From contig CAYPCH010000096.1 of the NCBI GenBank assembly GCA_964409165.1, forward strand, positions 1-14,652: a stretch of 14,652 nucleotides of DNA, in the 5' to 3' direction. This stretch comes from CAYPCH01 sp964409165. Lineage in GTDB: Bacteria > Bacillota > Clostridia > Acetivibrionales > Acetivibrionaceae. This document shows, piece after piece, positions 7,486-14,376 of the stretch. The position numbers and the translations under genes were made by a program. A model generated the notes under the pieces. The model was not told the DNA's origin. It searched no databases and worked only from the letters and a program-made list of their open reading frames with translations. How positions within the stretch are numbered: position 1 is the first letter of the stretch; every line of letters starts with the position of its first letter.

Positions 7486-8765
7486 AAAGAAGGGTGGCGG
7501 TAACCGGCATAGGGCCTGTGACGTCTGTAGGTATCGGGAAAGAAGAGTTTTTCAAAAGCATATTGGAGAGAAAATTGAAGGTGAGTGAAATACCTGAAGA
7601 TTACATCAGGAAATACCCTTTCAAGTCACGATATTATGTCCCTGCACCTAAAATGTCCTTTGATGAGTATGGTATTCCTGCACCAGTTGAAATTGCTACA
7701 GGAGAAGCGGCGAAGCTTGCAGTTGTTGGGGCAAAGCTTGCATTGGAGGATGCCGGATTCAAAATTGTCGAATGCGGCAAATACTTTTCGACAGATGCAG
7801 ATGAAGGCTGCGATATTATTATGGGAATAGGTATGAACAGCCTCCGGACTGCATTTAATTCATATGTTTCCCACATCTTTGAGGGTAAAAAGGATGAAGC
7901 AGAAAAGTACGGCATACATGCAAGATACAACAGAATGGTTATACCGATGCTGATGCCTAATTCCACTTCGTCATGGATATCCATACTATTCGGAATAAAA
8001 GGGTCAAACCATACAATAAATGCTTCCTGTGCTTCCGGTACCTGTGCCATAGGGGAAGCGTACCTTCGTATAAGAAACGGTTTGTGTATAACTGCGGTGA
8101 CAGGGGGAGTTGAATCTCTTGAAGAGAAATACGGGGCAATCATGCGAGGATTTGACATGCTCTCTACCCTGACCATGTCCTCTGATGGGAACCCGATGCC
8201 TTTTTCCAATAAGCGTAGCGGATTTTTGTTTAATGAAGGTGCCGGGTGTGTTTTGATTCTCGAAGAACTTGAAAATGCAGTAAAGCGGGGAGCACAGATT
8301 TATGCCGAGATATGCGGTTATGAGTGTAACAGCGATGCTTACAATATAGTTCAAATGGATGAATCCGGCAGGCAGATTGTGCAATTGCTTTCAAAGCTTG
8401 TTGATGGAAGAAAAATAGATTATTTGAATGCGCATGGTACAGGGACCATCTTGAATGACTCGGTTGAAGCAGATGTTATAAAGAGGGTATTTGGTGATAA
8501 AGACCGTCAGCCTTTGATAAACTCAACCAAAGGGCTTATTGGGCATAGCATTGGTGCAAGCGGAGCAATTGAGGCGGCTGTTGCAGCATTATCTATAAGC
8601 AGATCAGTTGTACATGGTAGCATTATAGATGACCCTATGGACAATCTCAATCTGGTAATGGAATCAGTGCTGGCAAAAATAGACTATGCCCTTTCAGCTT
8701 CCTACGGTTTTGGAGGGCATAATGCGGCAATCCTGTTCAAAAGGTATGAGGGTGAAGATGGATAA
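7482..8765 (+). CDS. Beta-ketoacyl-ACP synthase, FabF-type
   Basis: Thiolase-fold condensing enzyme of 427 residues that extends an acyl chain with malonyl-ACP. RRVAVTGIGPVTSVG is the N-terminal signature. The active site is complete: Cys183 in NASCASGTCAIG, His318 in NAHGTGTILND, and His355 in GLIGHSIGASGA; SYGFGGHNAA closes the fold. It differs from housekeeping FabF in the region around residues 30-80 and 110-150, with extra or divergent loops, so this is a pathway-specific ketosynthase. AGGAGG at 7465-7470 supports the ATG at 7482, although the 11-nt spacing is long; the GTG at 7470 sits on the Shine-Dalgarno itself. It overlaps the ThiL-like gene by 4 nt and the SDR gene by 8 nt. The stand-alone ACP of the operon is the expected partner. 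A non-elongating role cannot be excluded. Confidence 0.9.
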   Translation: MKRRVAVTGIGPVTSVGIGKEEFFKSILERKLKVSEIPEDYIRKYPFKSRYYVPAPKMSFDEYGIPAPVEIATGEAAKLAVVGAKLALEDAGFKIVECGKYFSTDADEGCDIIMGIGMNSLRTAFNSYVSHIFEGKKDEAEKYGIHARYNRMVIPMLMPNSTSSWISILFGIKGSNHTINASCASGTCAIGEAYLRIRNGLCITAVTGGVESLEEKYGAIMRGFDMLSTLTMSSDGNPMPFSNKRSGFLFNEGAGCVLILEELENAVKRGAQIYAEICGYECNSDAYNIVQMDESGRQIVQLLSKLVDGRKIDYLNAHGTGTILNDSVEADVIKRVFGDKDRQPLINSTKGLIGHSIGASGAIEAAVAALSISRSVVHGSIIDDPMDNLNLVMESVLAKIDYALSASYGFGGHNAAILFKRYEGEDG

Positions 8766-8784
8766 GATGGATAAGATGGATAAG
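8758..8784 (+). repeat. Three tandem copies of a 9-bp start-codon repeat
   Basis: The unit atggataag occurs three times without change. Each copy supplies an in-frame ATG for the SDR gene, and the first also holds the TAA stop of the ketosynthase gene. Gain or loss of a copy would keep the SDR frame and add or remove three residues while altering the distance between Shine-Dalgarno and later starts. Confidence 0.9.
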
Positions 8785-9807
8785 GTTTTGATTACAGGTG
8801 CATCTGGTTTTATAGGAAGCCATGTTGCACAAGAATTTTGTGAAAATGGAATACAAATCGTATGTCTTGCAAGAAAAGGAAGCAACCTTCAAAACTTGGA
8901 GAAGCTGCCCGTAAGGATAGAGTATGGTGATGTGGAAAATTTGCAGGGCTTGGTGGAGACCTTTAAGGGTGTAAGCTTTGTCATACATGTTGCTGCTCTT
9001 GCAAGAGACTGGGGGGAGTACAAGAGATTTTACAGGACAAATGTGGAAGGAACGCTGAACGTTCTTAAGGCGTGCAGGAGAAATGGCATAAGAGATGCAG
9101 TAATAACCTCATCCTGCTCTGTCTATGGAGAAGAAAATAATACAAAGATTAAGGACGAAAGCTATCCCCATAATTCGCACTATACCTATTTTTTTGATAA
9201 ATTGTTTCCGTGCGCGCTAAACCATTACAGGGATACTAAGGCAATCGGAAAAGAGAAAGCAGTGGAGTATGCAGAAAAACATGGCATGAATGTTACTGTT
9301 TTGGAACCGGTATGGGTCTACGGTGAGGGGGAATTTTATACAGGCTTTTACGAATATCTTAAGACTGCAAAAAGCGGAATGCCTTTTCTGCCGGGTTCTT
9401 TAAAAAATAAATTTCATGTCATATATGTAAAAGATTTGGCAAGAGCTTATTTAAAGGCTTATGAGAAGAGACTTGAAGGAGTCAATTCTATTATAATAGG
9501 AAACAGGGAAGCTGAGTTTATGGATTATATATATTCTGTTTTCTGCAATAAAGCGGGAATAAAAAAGCCAAAGAGATTGCCTAAAGCTTTGGTATATCCC
9601 TTTTCCCTTTTATTGGAATCGATATATACGCTGTTGAAAACGAAGAATCCTCCTGTTCTGACCCGGGGGAGAGTAAACATGTTCTATGACAATATAGAGT
9701 ATTCATCGGAAAAGGCTGTAAAACTATTGGAATTTGCCAATAAGTTCAGTCTTGAAGAAGGAATTGAGCGAACCGTAAAGTGGTACAAAGATAAGGGATT
9801 TTTATAA
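8758..9807 (+). CDS. Extended short-chain dehydrogenase (NAD-dependent epimerase/3-beta-HSD type)
   Basis: A 349-residue Rossmann enzyme. GASGFIG at residues 14-20 is the nucleotide-binding loop, SSCSVYG (118-124) the serine region, and Tyr157-R-D-T-Lys161 the catalytic YxxxK pair. The C-terminal half resembles sterol/dihydroflavonol reductases rather than sugar epimerases. The bacterial 3-ketosphinganine reductase CerR belongs to the extended SDRs, so reduction of the oxoamine synthase product is plausible; the sequence does not prove it. The N-terminus is MDKMDKMDK, encoded by three 9-bp repeats, each with an ATG. GAGGG at 8748-8752 is 5 nt from the first ATG (8758), favouring it; ATGs at 8767 and 8776 are possible. 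It overlaps the ketosynthase gene by 8 nt. Confidence 0.87.
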   Translation: MDKMDKMDKVLITGASGFIGSHVAQEFCENGIQIVCLARKGSNLQNLEKLPVRIEYGDVENLQGLVETFKGVSFVIHVAALARDWGEYKRFYRTNVEGTLNVLKACRRNGIRDAVITSSCSVYGEENNTKIKDESYPHNSHYTYFFDKLFPCALNHYRDTKAIGKEKAVEYAEKHGMNVTVLEPVWVYGEGEFYTGFYEYLKTAKSGMPFLPGSLKNKFHVIYVKDLARAYLKAYEKRLEGVNSIIIGNREAEFMDYIYSVFCNKAGIKKPKRLPKALVYPFSLLLESIYTLLKTKNPPVLTRGRVNMFYDNIEYSSEKAVKLLEFANKFSLEEGIERTVKWYKDKGFL

Positions 9808-9821
9808 ATGAGGTGAAGTGA

Positions 9822-11117
9822 ATGCTAAAGGTGAAAAATATAACAGGGTTTAGAAAGTTCATATTTAATCAACAGACCAAGCTAGGTGTTTTTTTTCATT
9901 TTCTTCCTTGGCTTTTGAAAAGAAGAATCAGCTTAAGCAGATTTGTTTTCTTTCTCAAAAGGCTTTTGTACTTTTTATCTAAAATGCAGCATAACAAGTT
10001 TGTTAAAATAGGAGAAAATACACGCATTGACCTTTATTGTCCCGGGTTTCCGTCGGAAGCGTTTTATACTGCTGCAAAAAAGTTTATTGCTTTTGGAGAG
10101 AAGCTTCCGTGTACAACCGTATTGATTTCGATTACTTCAGCGTGCAAATACAACTGTAGTTACTGTTATCAGAAGCATGACAAGGGGAAGGATATGGACA
10201 TTGATATTCTTGTGAATACTGTGAAGAAGCTTCAGGACATGGGAATAGCCTTTTTCAACATAGAGGGTGGAGACCCTTTTCTGGTATATGACAGGCTGAA
10301 AAAATTATGCAAAGTAATTGACAGCAGGTCTGAGATATGGATAAATTCTACAGGATATGGAATTACGATAGAACGGCTTTCAGAGCTTAAAAAGCATAAT
10401 GTTACCGCCATAATGTTTTCGCTTCATTCGTCGCAGCCAGAGGAGTTTAACAGCTTTTTGGGAGACGAGAAAGCTTGGGAAACCATGTCGGATGCAGTAA
10501 GAAGGTGTCATGATGTCGGGATACCGGTAGCGTTCAATTCATGCCTTAAAAAAGAGGATTTTTATAACGGCAATTTTGAAAAGGTAATGGATAGAGCTAA
10601 GGAATTTGGAGCATCCATAATTCAACTGATAAAACCGAAACCATCAGGAGGCTGGCTTGAAAAGGGTGTTGAGTGTTTTAGTGAAAAAGATATGGAAAGG
10701 TTAAAACATCTGGTGAACAAGTACAACCTTGAAAAAGAATACAGGGAGTATCCATCAATATCCGCTCAGGCAATTGAAGAGGATAAATTCTTGTTCGGAT
10801 GTACTGCCGGAGGGACCGACAGATTTTATATAAATGCAAAAGGAGATGTACAGCCCTGCGAATTCTTGAACATATCCTTTGGTAATATATGCAATGAATC
10901 TTTTGAACTCATTTATAAAAGAATGAGAAGCTGTTTTGAAATTCCAGGGAATTGCTGGTTGTGCGAAAAATACTCTAAAGATGTGCTAAAGCTTTATAAG
11001 GAAAATAATCTTAACTCTCTTCCGCTAGACCCGTGCATCTCAAAAAAAGTCTACGAAAACTGGGACAGGGGAGAGGACACCAAGTTGTATAAGAAACTTG
11101 AGTTTCCCCATTTTTAA
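9822..11117 (+). CDS. Radical SAM enzyme with SPASM-like C-terminal cysteines
   Basis: A 431-residue enzyme that would cleave S-adenosylmethionine at a 4Fe-4S cluster to start radical chemistry. ITSACKYNCSYCYQKHD has Cys108, 112 and 115, the canonical CxxxCxxC; IEGGDPFL (148-154) is the GGE-like SAM-binding strand, with Asp in place of Glu. The C-terminal part carries Cys327, 346, 357, 371, 378, 381 and 405 with the SPASM-like phrase GDVQPCEFLNISFGNI, suggesting one or two auxiliary clusters. The first 60 residues are basic and hydrophobic (FFHFLPWLLKRR, FVFFLKRLLYFL), which may attach it to the membrane. AGGTGA ahead of the ATG and a 14-nt gap from the SDR place it last in the operon. No small peptide gene, as expected for a peptide-modifying SPASM enzyme, is visible next to it, so a lipid substrate is preferred. 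Confidence 0.88.
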   Translation: MLKVKNITGFRKFIFNQQTKLGVFFHFLPWLLKRRISLSRFVFFLKRLLYFLSKMQHNKFVKIGENTRIDLYCPGFPSEAFYTAAKKFIAFGEKLPCTTVLISITSACKYNCSYCYQKHDKGKDMDIDILVNTVKKLQDMGIAFFNIEGGDPFLVYDRLKKLCKVIDSRSEIWINSTGYGITIERLSELKKHNVTAIMFSLHSSQPEEFNSFLGDEKAWETMSDAVRRCHDVGIPVAFNSCLKKEDFYNGNFEKVMDRAKEFGASIIQLIKPKPSGGWLEKGVECFSEKDMERLKHLVNKYNLEKEYREYPSISAQAIEEDKFLFGCTAGGTDRFYINAKGDVQPCEFLNISFGNICNESFELIYKRMRSCFEIPGNCWLCEKYSKDVLKLYKENNLNSLPLDPCISKKVYENWDRGEDTKLYKKLEFPHF

Positions 11118-11124
11118 TATAGTG

Positions 11125-11406
11125 CTATCTTCCAATATAGCAGTTTCTGTCTTTCTCAAAGGCTCTTACAGAACCTACAATCGTACTGTTTTCAACAACT
11201 TTAAGAATGATTGAGTTTTCCGATTCTTTCATCAGTTGTTCAAAAGTTTGAGTAAGCGGTGAAATTGTATAATCCTTGTATCTTACTGCATTTTCCTGAT
11301 ATGCAAGCTTTTGAAGTTTCAGGATATTCTCAAGGTCATTTCTTGTTACAATCTCAACATCGCTTCCTGTTAATTCTGCTTGTACCCTCTCAGACAATGT
11401 TCTCAT
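11125..11406 (-). pseudogene. GNAT acetyltransferase, C-terminally truncated
   Basis: The 93 codons from the ATG at 11406 match the N-terminal half of a Gcn5-related N-acetyltransferase: the segment EIVTRNDLENILKLQKLAYQ, then ILKVVENSTIVGSVRAF and CYIGR, after which a stop follows at once. In complete homologues YIGRL leads into the acetyl-CoA-binding motif with R/QxxGxG/A, which is missing. Such a protein should not bind acetyl-CoA. A GAGGGGA ribosome binding site supports 11406; an in-frame ATG at 11433 lies inside the preceding gene. Its start overlaps the stop of the upstream acetyltransferase (ATGA). The break falls 7 nt from the end of the convergent biosynthetic operon, so loss of the 3' end during a rearrangement there is likely. 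Confidence 0.72.
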
Positions 11407-11987
11407 ATCGTCCCCTCTTTCTTTGTAAGCCAATCGCCTTTTACAATAGAGTTTTGTTTGACATCCCAGAACTTTCCCTTTGCAAACATTTTTTGACGCA
11501 AAATACCTTCAAACTGCATTCCGGATTTTTGCATAACCTTACCTGAAGCCTCATTTTCTACTGCATGAAAAGCTTCTATCCTGTTTAGCTCCATATCGTT
11601 GAAACCAAAAGATAATAGTCGTGTAACTGCTTCAGTCATAATGCCTTTACCCCAGTATTCCTTTGATAGAGCATACCCAATTGTCCCGCAAGAATTTTGC
11701 AAGTCAAGTCCGACAAAACCCATAGCACCGATTATTCTACCGGTCTCTTTGAGTTCAATTCCCCATTCCCCGGCTTCATCATTTTTATAACGTCCAAGGA
11801 TCCAACTAATAAAGCCCTTCGCATCTTCAATGGACTTATGTGCTTCCCAGGTCACGTACTTTGCGACTTCCGGGTGTTTTGCATAATCAAAAACATCATT
11901 TACATCTGTAATATCAAGTCTTCTTAATACTAATCTTTCTGTATCCAATGTTGGATTACCTAAATACTTCAGCCTCACTGAATCCAT
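11403..11987 (-). CDS. GNAT N-acetyltransferase, RimJ/RimL type
   Basis: A 194-residue acetyltransferase that would move an acetyl group from acetyl-CoA to an amino group. TERLVLRRL (residues 16-24) is the usual opening of the RimJ/RimL group; the acetyl-CoA loop is in YALSKEYWGKGIMTEAV (105-121), followed by NRIEAFHAVENEASGKVMQK and a GMQFEGILRQ end, so the domain is complete. Members act on ribosomal protein N-termini, small molecules or antibiotics, and the substrate cannot be told here. The start at 11987 has AGGAGG 7 nt upstream; an in-frame ATG at 12005 lies on the far side of that site and is rejected. It is followed by the truncated second acetyltransferase through an ATGA overlap. 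A terminator lies only about 17 nt before its Shine-Dalgarno, so its own promoter is not obvious. Confidence 0.88.
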   Translation of the reverse strand: MDSVRLKYLGNPTLDTERLVLRRLDITDVNDVFDYAKHPEVAKYVTWEAHKSIEDAKGFISWILGRYKNDEAGEWGIELKETGRIIGAMGFVGLDLQNSCGTIGYALSKEYWGKGIMTEAVTRLLSFGFNDMELNRIEAFHAVENEASGKVMQKSGMQFEGILRQKMFAKGKFWDVKQNSIVKGDWLTKKEGTI

Positions 11988-12003
11988 AAGAAAACCTCCT
12001 TTC

Positions 12004-12043
12004 AATTAAAAACCGCAGAATCACATTTCTTGTGACTCCGCGG
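12004..12043 (-). terminator. Rho-independent terminator of the chemoreceptor transcript
   Basis: Read on the - strand, ccgcggagtcaca pairs with tgtgattctgcgg across an AGAAA loop: 13 pairs, two of them G-U. Five T residues follow directly at 12012-12008, then AATT. It lies about 105 nt after the chemoreceptor stop and just ahead of the acetyltransferase gene, so it should end the former transcript. A short gggc/gccc hairpin lies further upstream in the spacer at about 12060-12077. Confidence 0.75.
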
Positions 12044-12148
12044 GCATATATCCACGTGTAGGGCTTTATTGCCCCTATGCAACTCGAGCAACACTGCGCT
12101 TATGCATACTCAACTTAATAGATATTTTTTCATAACATTACAAATTTG

Positions 12149-14080
12149 TCAATAGTGTTTTTCAGGACCTTTTTCATACCTTTTCTGTAGTGTATTTATT
12201 GTTTCTTTATCCAAATGCTTAATTGGTGATAAATTATTTTGCTCTTTTATCTTAAATTTACTTACCAACGATACAAGAATATTTGCCTGACATGAAAGTT
12301 CTTCACCTGAAGAAGCAGTTTGCTGAGAGGTTGCAGAGTTACTTTGAGTAACCTGTGAAACCTGATTAACAGCCTGATCTATTTGCGCTATAGAAATTGC
12401 CTGTTCATTTGATACAGTTGCTATTTCATTCATGATATCAGCAGCCTTTGAAGTACTTTGAGCAATACTGTCCAAGGCTAGTGCTGTATCTTTTGCAATT
12501 TTTGTACCGTCATCTACATTTCTTATTGAACCCTCTATTAAAGCTGTTGTTTCCTTTGCTGCGTTTGCACTTCGGGAAGCAAGATTTCTTACTTCCTCAG
12601 CTACAACTGCAAAGCCTTTACCATGATGACCTGCCCTTGCAACTTCTACAGCAGCATTTAGTGCAAGTATATTCGTCTGGAAGGCTATTTCATCTATTTC
12701 ATCTATTACTTTTATTATCTTGGAAATATTTTGAGACGATTCATTTATAATTTCAATTGCTTTTAGCATAGATTTCATTTGCTCATTACCCTTTTGTGCA
12801 TCATCTCTTCCTAAGACTGCCAACTCATTTGATTTATCGGCTTTTATTGCATTTTTCTTAATGTTGTCAGCTATTCCGGAGATAGTTGCATTAAGCTCTT
12901 GAATTGAACTTGCCTGCTCAGCTGAACCCTGTGCCAGAACCTGGCTGGAATCTGCAACCTGTTTCGCTCCTTGACCAACCTGTTCAGCTGAATTACTGAT
13001 TCTATAAATGATTTCGTTCAATGATACTATAATTCTATCAAGGGAATTTCGAATTTCAACAAAATCTCCTTTATAGTCAAGTTTCACAGATACATCAAGA
13101 TTTCCTTTTGATATTTCCGAAAGTACAAATGATATCTCTTCTATATAGCTTGATATCAATGATATTGTTGTATTAAGGGCGTTTTTGATTTCTGCGTGAT
13201 CTCCACTGTAGCTTCCTTTGACACTTACATTCAGAGTTCCTTCCGACACCTTTTCAAGCACTGTTTTAGCCTCTTTTACCGGGGCTATTACTGCTTCTAA
13301 AGTATTATTGAATCCTTTTACAATATCTTTGTATGCACCTTCAAAATTTTCTATATTTCCTCTGATGTTTAGATTTCCTTCAATAGCTGCATCTGTCAGT
13401 TTACCTGTTTCTGACTTAAGATATTTCAATGAACCAATTATATCAGACATACTCTTTGAAAGAATATCTTTATCAGAAACTATATCTATTTCGGCAGTTA
13501 AGTCACCTGAAGCTATTTTTTTTGCTGCAAGTACCTTATTTTTTGTGTTGCCTATTATTCTTCCAAAGGACTTCATTAATGTTCCGATTTCGTCATCTGA
13601 TGAGGCAGTAACACTCACGTCTATATCTCCGTCAGCTAGTTTTTCCGAAACATCTACAAGTTTTTTAATTGGATTTCTTATAAAAATTTTCGTGATAAGT
13701 ATGGTAGTAGCTGTTCCTATAAGAATAAAGGCAAGAGTAATAAATAGTACACTTGATTTAAGGGAACCGATTCCTGCAAATACTTCACTTTGAGAGAGAG
13801 TTAGTCCTAGAGACCATTCGGTTCCGGATATAGGGGTATAAGACATGTATCTATTAGTGTCTTCAAATTTATATGTTCTCGAACCCGATTCACCTTTAAT
13901 CATTTTTTTCATTACTTCATTAAGGATTTGGCGAACATGTTTTGATGCTTCTAGTGTATTTGTAACTGAATACATTTCAATATTTTCCATAAGCAATCGG
14001 GAAGCTGTCAGGTATGAATAGACTCCTAGCACACTGAAGGAGACTAGTGGACAACGGCGTAATTGATGTAACATTTTCAT
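12149..14080 (-). CDS. Methyl-accepting chemotaxis protein with multiple HAMP modules and a shortened sensor
   Basis: A 643-residue chemoreceptor. From the N-terminus: a damaged first membrane segment (residues about 10-25, SFSVLGVYSYL), a short periplasmic part, TM2 (about 110-132), a HAMP domain (about 133-183), and four more HAMP-like modules (about 185-220, 228-265, 273-310, 318-355). The signalling coiled coil has the conserved tip EIAFQTNILALNAAVEVARAG and HGKGFAVVAEEVRNLA (464-500), which contacts CheA and CheW. The sensor is wrong: family members with the YSYLTASRLL opening carry a Cache domain of some 200 residues or more, whereas here about 80 residues separate it from TM2 and only the distal Cache end (ESGSRTYKFEDTNRYMSYTP, then GTEWSLGL) remains. 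No good Shine-Dalgarno precedes the ATG at 14080. Remnants of other MCP starts lie upstream. It may be a decaying gene. Confidence 0.8.
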   Translation of the reverse strand: MKMLHQLRRCPLVSFSVLGVYSYLTASRLLMENIEMYSVTNTLEASKHVRQILNEVMKKMIKGESGSRTYKFEDTNRYMSYTPISGTEWSLGLTLSQSEVFAGIGSLKSSVLFITLAFILIGTATTILITKIFIRNPIKKLVDVSEKLADGDIDVSVTASSDDEIGTLMKSFGRIIGNTKNKVLAAKKIASGDLTAEIDIVSDKDILSKSMSDIIGSLKYLKSETGKLTDAAIEGNLNIRGNIENFEGAYKDIVKGFNNTLEAVIAPVKEAKTVLEKVSEGTLNVSVKGSYSGDHAEIKNALNTTISLISSYIEEISFVLSEISKGNLDVSVKLDYKGDFVEIRNSLDRIIVSLNEIIYRISNSAEQVGQGAKQVADSSQVLAQGSAEQASSIQELNATISGIADNIKKNAIKADKSNELAVLGRDDAQKGNEQMKSMLKAIEIINESSQNISKIIKVIDEIDEIAFQTNILALNAAVEVARAGHHGKGFAVVAEEVRNLASRSANAAKETTALIEGSIRNVDDGTKIAKDTALALDSIAQSTSKAADIMNEIATVSNEQAISIAQIDQAVNQVSQVTQSNSATSQQTASSGEELSCQANILVSLVSKFKIKEQNNLSPIKHLDKETINTLQKRYEKGPEKHY

Positions 14081-14120
14081 ACCCGCATAAAATCGTAATT
14101 TTTAAACGAAAAACAGCCAT

Positions 14121-14219
14121 TTAAAGTGTTACACTATTTATGTCTTTATGCACTAGTAGTAATAGTATAATTACTGCTGCTAGCTTAAAGCCAATTTTTA
14201 AATTCATGAACCATTTCAT
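14121..14219 (-). pseudogene. N-terminal fragment of a methyl-accepting chemotaxis protein
   Basis: A 32-codon reading frame starts at an ATG with AGGAGG about 8 nt upstream. It opens MKWFMNLKIGFKL and continues with AAVIILLLLV, the cytoplasmic tag and first membrane helix typical of clostridial MCPs, then ends at TAA. The same frame resumes at once with an overlapping TAAATG and MAVFRLKITILCG, which looks like the beginning of a second, Cache-type MCP, before losing similarity. The long chemoreceptor ORF begins 40 nt further on in another frame. I read this as debris of one or two receptor 5' ends. Translation of the 32-residue peptide is possible, but a function is not supported. Confidence 0.55.
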
Positions 14220-14320
14220 ATCCAATTCCTCCTGTTTTGTGAAGTTTGTTAATTTTAACAGATGAGTTTTTGTATATTATCAGAACAAGTATGTCTTGAA
14301 AGATAAAGATTTGTATATAT

Positions 14321-14347
14321 ATATCGGTATGCAAGCTAGTACAATTA
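14321..14347 (-). promoter_or_regulatory. SigD (sigma-28)-like promoter for the chemoreceptor locus
   Basis: On the - strand, TAAT (14347-14344) and CCGATAT (14327-14321) are 16 nt apart, close to the TAAA-N15/16-CCGATAT pattern used by the motility sigma factor of Firmicutes. It points toward the MCP fragment start at 14219, leaving a leader of about 95 nt. The -35 half has one mismatch, so the call rests mostly on the exact -10 match and the chemotaxis context. Confidence 0.45.
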
Positions 14348-14376
14348 ATACAGAAATTGTAGAATTCATACTAGAG

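Noticed and set aside
7634..8209. 191-codon open frame on the - strand
   Set aside because: It lies wholly antisense to the ketosynthase, whose motifs and active site are clear; the peptide shows no recognisable domain, and no ribosome binding site was seen.
9822..11117. Peptide (RiPP) maturation system
   Set aside because: SPASM-like cysteines suggested it, but no precursor peptide, protease or transporter is present around the gene.
12044..12148. Possible riboswitch or T-box between the chemoreceptor and the acetyltransferase
   Set aside because: Only a short gggc/gccc hairpin and the terminator are seen; no T-box, c-di-GMP or other conserved aptamer core could be recognised.
13218..13793. 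191-codon open frame on the + strand inside the chemoreceptor
   Set aside because: Antisense shadow of the HAMP region; its hydrophobic Ser/Phe/Ile-rich composition follows from the reverse complement of the helical repeats.
14311..14327. AT dinucleotide run as a microsatellite
   Set aside because: Only about six TA/AT units are present and the run overlaps the SigD-like -10 box; too short to call a repeat locus.
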